Shown here: positions 1 to 6,939 of the stretch, in pieces | Numbering within the stretch: position 1 is the stretch's first letter | Layout of the letters: the number at the start of each line of letters is the position of its first letter | NCBI GenBank assembly: GCA_958352855.1 | Contig: CATWQE010000103.1 | Location: 1 to 7,568, forward strand | DNA from: an uncultured Bacillota bacterium | Lineage (GTDB): Bacteria > Bacillota > Clostridia > Lachnospirales > Lachnospiraceae | Direction: 5' to 3' | DNA length: 7,568 bases | Position numbers and translations under genes: made by a program | The notes under the pieces: model-generated | Databases searched by the model: none | Told to the model about the DNA's origin: nothing | The model's input: the letters and a program-made list of their open reading frames with translations, nothing else

Positions 1-2051
1 TAAGCGGTTATTTCTGCATTGCCGGATTTTCCAATGAGGATAGCAATATCTCCTTCTCTTACTTTGGGAATACTGGTTATGTCAATCATTATCTGATCCA
101 TACATATGCGTCCTATAATGGGTGCGGATTGTCCGTTAATTATCACATGACCTTTTTCACATGACAGACTGCGGGGAATACCGTCTGCATAACCAATGGG
201 AAGTATTGCAATTTTTCGGTTTTCCGTTGCAGTGTAGGACAAACCATAGCCAAGGCTTTCTCCTTTATATAAATCTTTGATTGCTGCAATTCGGGTCTTT
301 ACAGACAGGACTGGCAAAAGTGGAAGCCTGCATTGCTGTATATCCCTTCGACTGCTCAAAACCCCATAAAGCGCAATGCCAACTCTGGCATAATTACCGG
401 ACAATTCCGGATAATAAATAAGCCCATAGCTTGCAAGAAGATGTATGTCATGGCAGGAACACCCCATTTCCTTTAGATCCGAAAGAACCTGATAGAACGC
501 TTTTCCCTGGGCTTTTGTATATTCCTTGTCCTCTGGGGCGGTACTATCAGAAACACAAAGATGTGTAAATGCGCCCTCAACTTTCAGATTTTTCATATGA
601 AACATACGGGCAATGGCTTTTACCTGCTCTGCACGTTCTCCCAGGCGGTGCATGCCAGTGTCAATTTTGATATGAACCCGAAGAGGTTTTCCATATTTGT
701 TTAAAAGCTTAGCGTAACGGTAGTTAATCACTGTTTGAATAAGGTTGTATTTTCTTAAAAGAGGGAAAGCGTTTGGGTGTGTATATCCTAAAATAAGGAT
801 TTCTCCGCATACACCGCCTTTTCTTAATTCGATTCCTTCTGATATAGAAGCTACGCAAAAATGGTCAATTCCCATTTGATTTAGAGCTTTTGATATACAA
901 ACAGCTCCATGACCATAAGCATTTGCTTTTACTGCGGGCATGATTTTACAGCCAGGGGGCAATAAATCCTCTAATACCCCTATGTTATGATAAAGATTTT
1001 TCTTATTAAGCTCAATCCACGCCCGCCCTTTAGGAGAATAGGATGGTTTATGGGAAATTTCCCATTTGCTAATCATATAAGCAAACAGACAGGACAAAAA
1101 GCAAACTGCTATGTAATGAATCAAACTGTTGTCTGTTAAAATTTTCTGACAATGAGTTAGTTTGGCAATTCCCCGCACCAGAATAATCATCAAAGGGTGG
1201 AGCAAATATATCCAGGTTGAAATACCTCTAAGGATCGGTGCAGGCTGTTTTTCTATGGACAAAATAACAGCAAAAAGGAAATACATACATGGCAGCAGGG
1301 AAAGATACATACTATCATGTCTTTGAATCTCTAAAGTATGAAGAAGCATTCCTTCACAGGTCATACAAAGGAATGAGATAAAAAAACCACATACATAAAA
1401 TATCCTTTTTCTGTTCAGAGACCTATGCCGAAACCATGCCCCTATAATCAGAAAAACAGGAACATAGAACAGCCCATTCCTGGTGTAAGAAAAGACATGG
1501 AACAGTGCATGGTATATCTGCTTTGCAGGGGGAAACATCTCCGTAAAACCGTAATAACTATCACCAAATAATCCAATTCCATATAAAATCAGACCAATGC
1601 TGGTAAGGACTTTAAAATTTACTTTCTTTCCCAATATCCAGAGAAGGAATACTCCTGTCACAGAAGCGGGAAGATACCAAAGATGATAAAAAGTCCCATC
1701 AAAAATCAGCATACGAAGGATGCCAATGGAGCCTTTTTTATCAAATTGTCCTGCATAAAGATTCACAGGAAAATATAGCAAAATCGCGATTGCGTACAAA
1801 ATCAGTGTTTTTCGTATAAAATGAACCAAAGGACGGTAATCCATTGATTTTCCAAACAGGTACTGTGGAAGAAGAAAATATCCTGTTACCATTAAGAAAA
1901 AAGGAACCGCAATCCTTGCCATAATCTGTGTAAATATAAAATCAACCTCCGTACTGAAAGTAGTAAGAGGAGAAGTATGTATGGCGACCACCAGGAATGC
2001 TGCTACAACCTTAAAATAATCCAAGCTGCCAAGAGGTTTTGTTTCTGTCAT
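1..2051 (-). CDS. vanT: VanT-type membrane-bound serine racemase (acyltransferase-3 domain fused to alanine racemase domain), 3' end off the window
   Basis: Translating the minus strand from the ATG at 2051 gives 683 open codons up to the window edge. The family is about 700-712 aa, so roughly 20-30 residues are missing. Residues 1-330 are a polytopic acyltransferase-3-like domain with many hydrophobic helices, a conserved-type His at 25 (AIHTSP), HLWYLP near 123-128 and LLHPLM near 283-288. Residues 341-683 are a fold-III alanine racemase domain. The PLP lysine is K375 in VKANAYGHG, the catalytic tyrosine is probably Y602 in LGYG, and GRICMDQ lies at 647-653. Known VanT enzymes are membrane proteins that racemise L-Ser to D-Ser for D-Ala-D-Ser ligases. 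The start overlaps the vanG stop as ATGA, implying translational coupling. The active-site residue that separates Ser from Ala racemases (Asn in VanTG, Tyr in Alr) lies in the missing C-terminus, so Ser specificity rests on architecture and context. Confidence 0.93.
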   Translation of the reverse strand, partial: MTETKPLGSLDYFKVVAAFLVVAIHTSPLTTFSTEVDFIFTQIMARIAVPFFLMVTGYFLLPQYLFGKSMDYRPLVHFIRKTLILYAIAILLYFPVNLYAGQFDKKGSIGILRMLIFDGTFYHLWYLPASVTGVFLLWILGKKVNFKVLTSIGLILYGIGLFGDSYYGFTEMFPPAKQIYHALFHVFSYTRNGLFYVPVFLIIGAWFRHRSLNRKRIFYVCGFFISFLCMTCEGMLLHTLEIQRHDSMYLSLLPCMYFLFAVILSIEKQPAPILRGISTWIYLLHPLMIILVRGIAKLTHCQKILTDNSLIHYIAVCFLSCLFAYMISKWEISHKPSYSPKGRAWIELNKKNLYHNIGVLEDLLPPGCKIMPAVKANAYGHGAVCISKALNQMGIDHFCVASISEGIELRKGGVCGEILILGYTHPNAFPLLRKYNLIQTVINYRYAKLLNKYGKPLRVHIKIDTGMHRLGERAEQVKAIARMFHMKNLKVEGAFTHLCVSDSTAPEDKEYTKAQGKAFYQVLSDLKEMGCSCHDIHLLASYGLIYYPELSGNYARVGIALYGVLSSRRDIQQCRLPLLPVLSVKTRIAAIKDLYKGESLGYGLSYTATENRKIAILPIGYADGIPRSLSCEKGHVIINGQSAPIIGRICMDQIMIDITSIPKVREGDIAILIGKSGNAEITA

Positions 2052-3190
2052 TCCTGTTCTCCATTCTGTGACCACTTTGATAAAGCCTTGGTAATTGCTA
2101 TGGAAATAATTTGTTCAAAGGAAATATGAGCAGCTTTTAGCATGTTTGGGAAGCGGCTATGCGTTGTAAATCCTGGAATGGTATTAACTTCGTTAAAGAC
2201 AATTCTGCCAGAATCATCCAGAAACATATCGACTCTTGCAAATCCGGAGCAGTCTAATGTCTCATAAATTTTCTTGGCAGTCCTTTTTACTTCTGCCGCC
2301 TTTTCAGGTGCGATTCTTGCCGGAACATGGATGGAAGAGGTTTTTAAAGTATACTTCTCTGTAAAATCAAAAAATCCTTTTTCAAGTTGGATTTCATCCA
2401 CTTCTCCTATAATAAAATCCTTATCCTCTAAAACAGCGCAGCCTACTTCAAAACCGGAAATACCTTCTTCGACAATTACTTTGTTGTCATAGGAAAAGGC
2501 AAGCTTTAATGCAGCAGGAAGCTGGGCTTGTTCTGTTACTTTGGTTACTCCGTAAGAAGAACCCGCTCCAACGGGTTTGACAAATAAGGGATAGCCGATT
2601 TGCTCTGCCTGCATGAACACAAACGCTGAGTCCGTATCCTCATATATGACAAAGGATTTTGGAACACAAATGCCCGCGGACTGGACTAATTTGTGAGCTC
2701 TGTCCTTGTCCATACACAATGCAGAAGAGAGAACGCCGCAGCCTACAACGGGTATTCCTGCAAGCTCAAACAATCCCTGTATGGTACCGTCCTCCCCATT
2801 TTTTCCATGCAATATGGGAAAAGCTGCATCAATGGGAAGCTCCTCTATTTTTCTGTTTTTTATCGTGAAAATGCCATGTACGGTCCTGTTGGGTGATACA
2901 ACAACCGGAGTGCAGTCTTTTTCATTGCACCATTCATCAGCAGGTATCTTTTCCAGTTCTCCGTCATATTTGAACCAGTCTCCGGTGTTTGATATTCCAA
3001 TTAAAACAGGTATATATTTTTTTCTGTCAAGGTGTGTAATGACAGAATAAGCAGATTGAAGTGACACACTATATTCAGGGGAACACCCGCCAAAAAGAAT
3101 GGCAATCCGTTTCTTTAATTCCTGGCAGTGGTTGCTTCCCTCTGACATCTGTTTTGAGGTTTTCTGTGTTTCTTTCGTAAAATGATTCAA
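2048..3190 (-). CDS. vanG: D-alanine--D-serine ligase, VanG type
   Basis: This 380-aa protein has the full ATP-grasp D-Ala-D-X ligase set. Residues 34-44 carry GGCSPEYSVSL with the N-terminal catalytic Glu E39. Ligase signature 1 is at 128-139 (HGKNGEDGTIQG), the ATP-binding loop at 205-217 (KPVGAGSSYGVTK), and signature 2 runs from about 312 to 340 with R319, D321, E334 and N336. The omega loop reads FFDFTEKYTLKTSS (273-286). That resembles VanG and other D-Ser ligases rather than the Y-S-Y..K-Y loop of housekeeping Ddl or the His-bearing loop of VanA/VanB. Recalled E. faecalis VanG shares long stretches such as LSSALCMDKDRAHKLV and FNEVNTIPGFT. The start is TTG: AGGGAGGA (3205-3198) lies 7 nt upstream, while the first in-frame ATG (3148) has no Shine-Dalgarno site. 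This leaves about 20 extra polar residues before the usual start. The product would replace D-Ala-D-Ala in peptidoglycan precursors and lower vancomycin affinity. It is cotranscribed with vanT. Confidence 0.94.
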   Translation of the reverse strand: MNHFTKETQKTSKQMSEGSNHCQELKKRIAILFGGCSPEYSVSLQSAYSVITHLDRKKYIPVLIGISNTGDWFKYDGELEKIPADEWCNEKDCTPVVVSPNRTVHGIFTIKNRKIEELPIDAAFPILHGKNGEDGTIQGLFELAGIPVVGCGVLSSALCMDKDRAHKLVQSAGICVPKSFVIYEDTDSAFVFMQAEQIGYPLFVKPVGAGSSYGVTKVTEQAQLPAALKLAFSYDNKVIVEEGISGFEVGCAVLEDKDFIIGEVDEIQLEKGFFDFTEKYTLKTSSIHVPARIAPEKAAEVKRTAKKIYETLDCSGFARVDMFLDDSGRIVFNEVNTIPGFTTHSRFPNMLKAAHISFEQIISIAITKALSKWSQNGEQE

Positions 3191-3197
3191 GTTTTAT

Positions 3198-3205
3198 TCC
3201 TCCCT
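3198..3205 (-). promoter_or_regulatory. Ribosome binding site fixing the TTG start of vanG
   Basis: On the minus strand AGGGAGGA ends 7 nt before the TTG at 3190. No comparable purine stretch precedes the in-frame ATG at 3148, so the longer, TTG-initiated protein is preferred. Confidence 0.8.
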
Positions 3206-3215
3206 GTGGTAAAGT

Positions 3216-3235
3216 AACAGGAAAAAGTTCCTGTT
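3216..3235 (-). repeat. Perfect 8-bp inverted repeat in the vanG leader
   Basis: AACAGGAA (3216-3223) and TTCCTGTT (3228-3235) are exact complements around a 4-nt loop. In the vanG transcript this could form a hairpin 11 nt upstream of the Shine-Dalgarno site (3216 versus 3205). As DNA it could be an operator near the transcription start. No U run follows it on the minus strand, so it is a poor intrinsic terminator. Function unknown. Confidence 0.55.
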
Positions 3236-3270
3236 CAGTATCCAGTCTATCGGATAGAGGGCTTTTGTAC

Positions 3271-3298
3271 TTTAAGATTAAGTTGTTTAAAGATTAAG
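3271..3298 (-). repeat. 16-bp-spaced direct repeat upstream of vanG, possible response-regulator site
   Basis: On the plus strand AAGATTAAG occurs at 3274-3282 and again at 3290-3298, with T/A-rich matching flanks (TTTAAGATTAAG and TTAAAGATTAAG). On the minus strand the units read CTTAATCTT. They lie 80-110 nt upstream of the vanG start, just upstream of where a weak promoter could sit (GATACT at 3242-3237, with no good -35). Direct repeats upstream of a weak -35 fit activation by an OmpR/VanR-type regulator. The 16-bp period is not the usual 10-11 bp, so the regulator is a guess. Confidence 0.4.
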
Positions 3299-3349
3299 AA
3301 ATGGCTAAGGAAATATTGAGGATTTGCTAATTTCCCAAGCAAGAATAGC

Positions 3350-3378
3350 TTGACTTTTAATTCCTACAGATGTAATAT
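3350..3378 (+). promoter_or_regulatory. Sigma-A promoter of the lipoprotein gene
   Basis: A -35 box TTGACT (3350-3355) and a -10 box TAATAT (3373-3378) are separated by exactly 17 bp, which predicts a start near 3385. One BlaI-type box overlaps the spacer and -10, and a second covers the predicted start. That layout is expected for a repressed, inducible promoter. Confidence 0.8.
3365..3374. promoter_or_regulatory. BlaI/MecI-type operator 1
   Basis: TACAGATGTA is a TACA-N2-TGTA dyad, the core of known BlaI/MecI operators. It overlaps the spacer and first two bases of the -10 box. Its start is 21 bp (two helical turns) from that of operator 2, so two dimers would bind on the same face of the DNA. 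A blaI gene lies 3.5 kb away. Confidence 0.75.
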
Positions 3379-3385
3379 TTAATCT

Positions 3386-3395
3386 TACAAATGTA
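3386..3395. promoter_or_regulatory. BlaI/MecI-type operator 2
   Basis: TACAAATGTA lies at the predicted transcription start. Its extended form, AATCTTAC-AA-ATGTAATA at 3381-3398, matches the plus-strand box at blaI (AATCTTAC-GA-TTGTAATA) at 16 of 18 positions by eye. It also sits at nearly the same distance from the -10 box, 8 versus 9 bp. Confidence 0.78.
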
Positions 3396-3417
3396 ATAAA
3401 AAAGAGAGGATAATAAA

Positions 3418-4680
3418 TTGAAGAAAGAAGGATTTTGGAAAAGCAAATTTATCGTGATGGGAATACTGGTAGCAATAAATATGTCGGGATGTAGTTTTTC
3501 TACCGAGAATGATGCAAAGACCGTAGATACTCAGCCAATGCAGAAGGAGAACGAAAACATGGATAAAAAAGCTATAAAACGGAGTGAATCAGAAGAGAAG
3601 GAGGTGGAAGAAATTCTGGAGATTTGTGACCGGACTTATGGGGAAGCGATGAAAAAAGATAACAGGAATGACCTGGAAATGCTGCGTAGTCTTGTGACAG
3701 AGCTTGGAAAAAAGAGTTATACAGCAGTTGACAGGGAAAATCAAATCAACATGACAGAATATGAGAAAGTGATAAAGTTTTGTGATAAAGTAGAAGCAAA
3801 GAAAAGTGGGCGTCTAACTCTTGTAGAAGTTGCCAGGGAGGGAAGCTGTACCATTTGGAACATGGAGACCCAAGACGGAAATGTAAACATGATTAGAAGC
3901 TATTATATTTATGAAGATAATAAATTGAAACAATCCTCAGAAGATGTATATCAGGCAGAATCCTGGGAATATACGGAGGATGGATACCTGATGTTTTCCG
4001 GGTGGGCGGATTTTGAAGGTTCCTATGAGGTTACAAGAGATAAGATTATGAAATATACTGCATACCGGGTACTGCCATTGGATGAAACGTGCAGAGAACT
4101 GAACCGTAAATATATCCTTCCAATCGGATATGAGCGGAATAACATGTTCCTTACAGATTGGAGCGAAGAAGATTTTGGAGAATTAGATTTTTACGATGCA
4201 TTTGATTTGTTTTACCGGGAAAACCATATGGAAAACGGAGAGTTTACTGCTGGAAATGCAATGGGAACAAGTGCAGTTTATTTAATTTCAAAAGAAAAAT
4301 TTGAATCGGTTATAATGTCCAGGTTTCAGATAAACAGTGAAGTTCTGCAGTCAAAAACAGTTTATCATTCAGAGGAGGAAGTGTATGAATATAAACCAAG
4401 AGGCGTGGAAGAAGCAGAATATCCGGAATATCCATATCCAGAAGTGGTTGGATATGTGAAAAATAATGATGGAACGGTAACTTTGAAGGTACAGGCTGTC
4501 TTTCCTTATAAGGGATTATCAAAACTGTATACTCATGAGGTAACAGTACGTGATACAGAAAATGGAAGTTTTCAATATGTGGCAAACAGTGTGCCTGCCC
4601 CGATTGACGATTCAGAGGTAAGCTGGCATGTACCGCGTTTAACAAGGACAGAATGGGAAGAGCTGTATGGAGGTAATTAG
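3418..4680 (+). CDS. Uncharacterised secreted lipoprotein, predicted BlaI-controlled
   Basis: The TTG start at 3418 is supported by GAGAGGA ending 7 nt upstream. The 420-aa product begins with a basic stretch, a hydrophobic segment (11-20) and a lipobox M-S-G-C with C25 as the lipidated Cys. This implies type II signal peptidase processing and anchoring on the outer face of the membrane. A charged linker of about 40 residues follows, then a Glu/Lys-rich helical part (about 60-130) and mixed beta-rich segments. The C-terminal domain of about 130 residues (about 290-420) contains DGTVTLKVQAVFPY, HEVTV and GSFQYVANSV. It recalls an uncharacterised Clostridia family (possibly DUF6070; from memory, not checked). 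I see no catalytic motif and no beta-lactamase or PBP S-x-x-K/K-T-G set. It is transcribed divergently from vanG and followed after 18 nt by a related fragment. The promoter carries two BlaI boxes, so induction by beta-lactams through BlaR1 is inferred. Function unknown. Confidence 0.85.
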   Translation: MKKEGFWKSKFIVMGILVAINMSGCSFSTENDAKTVDTQPMQKENENMDKKAIKRSESEEKEVEEILEICDRTYGEAMKKDNRNDLEMLRSLVTELGKKSYTAVDRENQINMTEYEKVIKFCDKVEAKKSGRLTLVEVAREGSCTIWNMETQDGNVNMIRSYYIYEDNKLKQSSEDVYQAESWEYTEDGYLMFSGWADFEGSYEVTRDKIMKYTAYRVLPLDETCRELNRKYILPIGYERNNMFLTDWSEEDFGELDFYDAFDLFYRENHMENGEFTAGNAMGTSAVYLISKEKFESVIMSRFQINSEVLQSKTVYHSEEEVYEYKPRGVEEAEYPEYPYPEVVGYVKNNDGTVTLKVQAVFPYKGLSKLYTHEVTVRDTENGSFQYVANSVPAPIDDSEVSWHVPRLTRTEWEELYGGN

Positions 4681-4698
4681 GAGGAGACATGAAAATGA

Positions 4699-5163
4699 TT
4701 GCAACAAAAAGAATATACAGAGGGGATTCCAAAAGCTGAGTTTGAAGGTTTGATGATGGAGTATCTTCCAATATCAGAAAAAGAACTGCAGGAATATGCG
4801 GAATTTAATGAAGAAACCAACATGTATGCATGGGCACCATTAGGATGTGGTAATTATGCCCCTGATTTTTTGGGGACTTCTCTGCCAGAGGTGGTTGCTA
4901 TAAAAGAAAATCCAGATGGAACGGTTATCTTAACGGTAAATGCAGTATGTGATATGGTTTTATGCGATGATTCTCTTATCACCCATGAATTAACAGTGAA
5001 GTTCAAAGAAGATGGGAGTTTTCAATATTTAGGGAATGAGATACGAAAAGAGGATAGAAACAATGTACCGGAATACCAGTATCGTGTAAAGGAATATAAA
5101 CAAAGTAGCGGGAAAGAGTCATTTAGGACTTTTTCCCGCCTTTGCCTATCTCCATATATTTAA
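4699..5163 (+). pseudogene. Truncated tandem paralogue of the lipoprotein's C-terminal domain
   Basis: The 154-codon frame aligns with the C-terminal third of the upstream lipoprotein: IPKAEFEGLMMEY with ISKEKFESVIMSR, SLPEVVAIKENPDGTVILTV with the PYPEVVGYVKNNDGTVTLKV stretch, ITHELTV with YTHEVTV, GSFQYLGNEI with GSFQYVANSV. It has no signal peptide, lipobox or N-terminal part. The good Shine-Dalgarno site GGAGGAG just upstream serves ATGs at 4689/4695, but these are in another frame that stops after 14-16 codons (MKMIATKRIYRGDSKS). In its own frame a TGA immediately precedes the TTG at 4699. This looks like a paralogue whose start was joined to its C-terminal domain by a deletion plus frame loss. 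The last ~20 codons run through a terminator-like hairpin and overlap the convergent blaR1 end by 18 nt. Translation from TTG 4699 remains possible, so a short cytoplasmic protein is the alternative. Confidence 0.65.
5101..5144 (-). terminator. Hairpin between convergent units, likely blaR1 terminator
   Basis: GCGGGAAAGAGTC (5108-5120) pairs with GACTTTTTCCCGC (5127-5139) around a 6-nt loop with a single G-U pair. CAAAG (5101-5105) and CTTTG (5140-5144) can extend the stem past a small bulge. It begins directly after the blaR1 stop (5146). On the minus strand the core stem is followed by the U-rich TACTTTGTTTATATT. On the plus strand the following sequence is only weakly U-rich, so it should work better for blaR1 than for the lipoprotein operon. 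Confidence 0.7.
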
Positions 5164-6921
5164 GTCAGATAAAAAGGACAGCGTTATCTCTGCCGCTGTA
5201 CTTCCGTCTGCGTAATCTGCTGCATGAATATTGGTGGCAAAAAAGTAAGTATTTTCTGTACGTTCTACAAAACCGATAAACCAACCATTGATATCCTGTC
5301 CGTTCACCCGTCCGGTTCCGGTTTTTCCATATAAGTTCCCAAAAGAAGAGGAGGAGATAAGGATAGCATCTTTTACTGCCTTTACATTTTCCGGTGCAAA
5401 TCCCAGGCTCTGATTTTGTAACCGGATTAAAAGTTCCACCTGCTCTATAGGGGAAATTTTCAGGGTGGATTCCATCCAGTAGGAAGAAAAATCACCGTTT
5501 AAATCCTCATTTCCGTATCCGATTTTATGAAGATACTTTTGAACAGAAGTCTCTCCAAGCTGCTTATCAATAGATTGAAAATACCAGTTGACAGAAGCGC
5601 TCATGGCTGTGGGCAACGTTTGATCTGTGTTCCATGCTTCAAAAGGATAGTGGTTTCCGTTCCATGGAATCAAGGAATCTTCTGGTGAGATAATCTGTTC
5701 TTCTAAGCCAAATAAAGCGTTGTATATCTTGTAGGTAGAATTTGGCGCAACCCGCAAGGTGGCACGCTCCATATCATGTATTTTCCAGGTATCTTTTTTT
5801 AAATCGTATAACACAAAACTACCCTCATAATCTCCAAAATAGTTGGTAAGGTCTATTTTGGAACAAGTTTCTGAGGAAGAGTCCCAAGGATAGTGATTTT
5901 CATCCGCTGCATAAGTAGAAACAAAGGGTGCAAGTCCAAAAAGTAAAGCAGATATTAACAGGAAGGCAGTGATACTTTTTAGCTTTTTCTGCAGCGTTGG
6001 CCTTTGGTAAGATGCGATATTTAGAATTCTTCGTTTCATCTGTTTCATACTTCCGCTGATGCCAGATGCAATGGGAAAGAAATTTGAAGAAATCTTTTCA
6101 GCAAAGTTAATCAGCGTATTTCCATAAGATACATAATCTTCGAACTTCAATAGCTTTAAAACAGAAGTATCACAGGCAATTTCCCTGTCAATCCGCATTT
6201 CTTTCAGCGCATACCAGACCAGGGGATGAAACCAGTAAACAATTCCGGCAAGATTCATAAGCGCGTTTGCAATCCCATCTTTGTGCTTATAGTGCTGCAG
6301 TTCATGTAACAGCATGTATCGGATATCGGTTTCACTATCATCGGATATCAGGTGAATGGGGAGATAGATGCAGGTTTTCCAAAATCCAACAATAACAGGC
6401 GATTTGAGATAAGCAGTACTGTATATTGGAATGTGTTTTGTAATGTCTGTATCACGCAGGCAACGCTGATATAATTTTTGAACCTTTTGACTTTGAAGTG
6501 GTAACGCGGATTTTTTTAAACTATGCAGGCGCAGGGCAGACCGGATTAGCAATATCAGCATGGCGATAATACCCGATAGCCAAATTGCAAGTAACAGATG
6601 GCCCAGGATAGAAGGTGTTTCTCTGTTTACGGAAAGAGTGAAATCTTTTATCCAGTTTTGGGAATCAGTGATATTCGTTTGCAATGTCTGCCCTATGGTA
6701 GCTTCTGTTTTAACATTAGGAACAACAAACATCTCTGATAATTTAAAAATGCGAAAGGGTAAAAAGGGAACTGCCAAAAGTCCAAGCAGCAGAAACCATA
6801 GGTTATACTGCATCCGGCTGGATAAAATGTTTTTAAAAATACGCTTTATAAGCAAAAAAATTCCTATGATTCCGCAGAGTAGTATATTGCAGATAAGAAA
6901 GCGAATGATAAAATCAGCCAT
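5146..6921 (-). CDS. blaR1: BlaR1/MecR1-type beta-lactam sensor and transmembrane zinc metalloprotease
   Basis: The 591 aa match the normal BlaR1 length. Four hydrophobic segments (about 5-25, 41-58, 106-127, 316-335) fit the known four-helix topology. The M56 peptidase domain carries the zinc motif HELQH (206-210) and the downstream acidic REIACD (246-251). K-R-R at 296-298 aligns in position with the S. aureus BlaR1 self-cleavage site R293-R294. The extracellular C-terminal half is a class-D beta-lactamase-like sensor with S395-T-Y-K398 (acylated Ser), S443-V-N445 and K533-T-G535. In characterised systems, acylation by a beta-lactam activates the protease, leading to loss of BlaI repressor. 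All key residues are present, so it looks functional. The ATG at 6921 has GGAGGG 8 nt upstream, and the gene follows blaI by 18 nt as an operon. No beta-lactamase or PBP gene accompanies it in this window. Confidence 0.95.
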   Translation of the reverse strand: MADFIIRFLICNILLCGIIGIFLLIKRIFKNILSSRMQYNLWFLLLGLLAVPFLPFRIFKLSEMFVVPNVKTEATIGQTLQTNITDSQNWIKDFTLSVNRETPSILGHLLLAIWLSGIIAMLILLIRSALRLHSLKKSALPLQSQKVQKLYQRCLRDTDITKHIPIYSTAYLKSPVIVGFWKTCIYLPIHLISDDSETDIRYMLLHELQHYKHKDGIANALMNLAGIVYWFHPLVWYALKEMRIDREIACDTSVLKLLKFEDYVSYGNTLINFAEKISSNFFPIASGISGSMKQMKRRILNIASYQRPTLQKKLKSITAFLLISALLFGLAPFVSTYAADENHYPWDSSSETCSKIDLTNYFGDYEGSFVLYDLKKDTWKIHDMERATLRVAPNSTYKIYNALFGLEEQIISPEDSLIPWNGNHYPFEAWNTDQTLPTAMSASVNWYFQSIDKQLGETSVQKYLHKIGYGNEDLNGDFSSYWMESTLKISPIEQVELLIRLQNQSLGFAPENVKAVKDAILISSSSFGNLYGKTGTGRVNGQDINGWFIGFVERTENTYFFATNIHAADYADGSTAAEITLSFLSDLNIWR

Positions 6922-6939
6922 ATCATGTTCCCTCCTTTT

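Noticed and set aside
2706..3050. Plus-strand frames of 67-114 codons opposite vanG
   Set aside because: They overlap each other and lie wholly inside the conserved ligase. Their composition is Cys/Ser/Phe-rich antisense translation.
3216..3235. The vanG leader hairpin as an intrinsic attenuator
   Set aside because: No U run follows the stem on the minus strand, and no alternative antiterminator pairing was evident.
3240..3262. CTATCGGATAG (3247-3257) as a specific operator
   Set aside because: Only 5-bp arms; short dyads of this size are expected by chance and match no known site.
4310..4771. A 153-codon open frame on the minus strand across the lipoprotein gene
   Set aside because: It is antisense to a well-supported gene, has low-complexity Leu/Pro/His-rich composition, and shows no ribosome site or recognisable domain.
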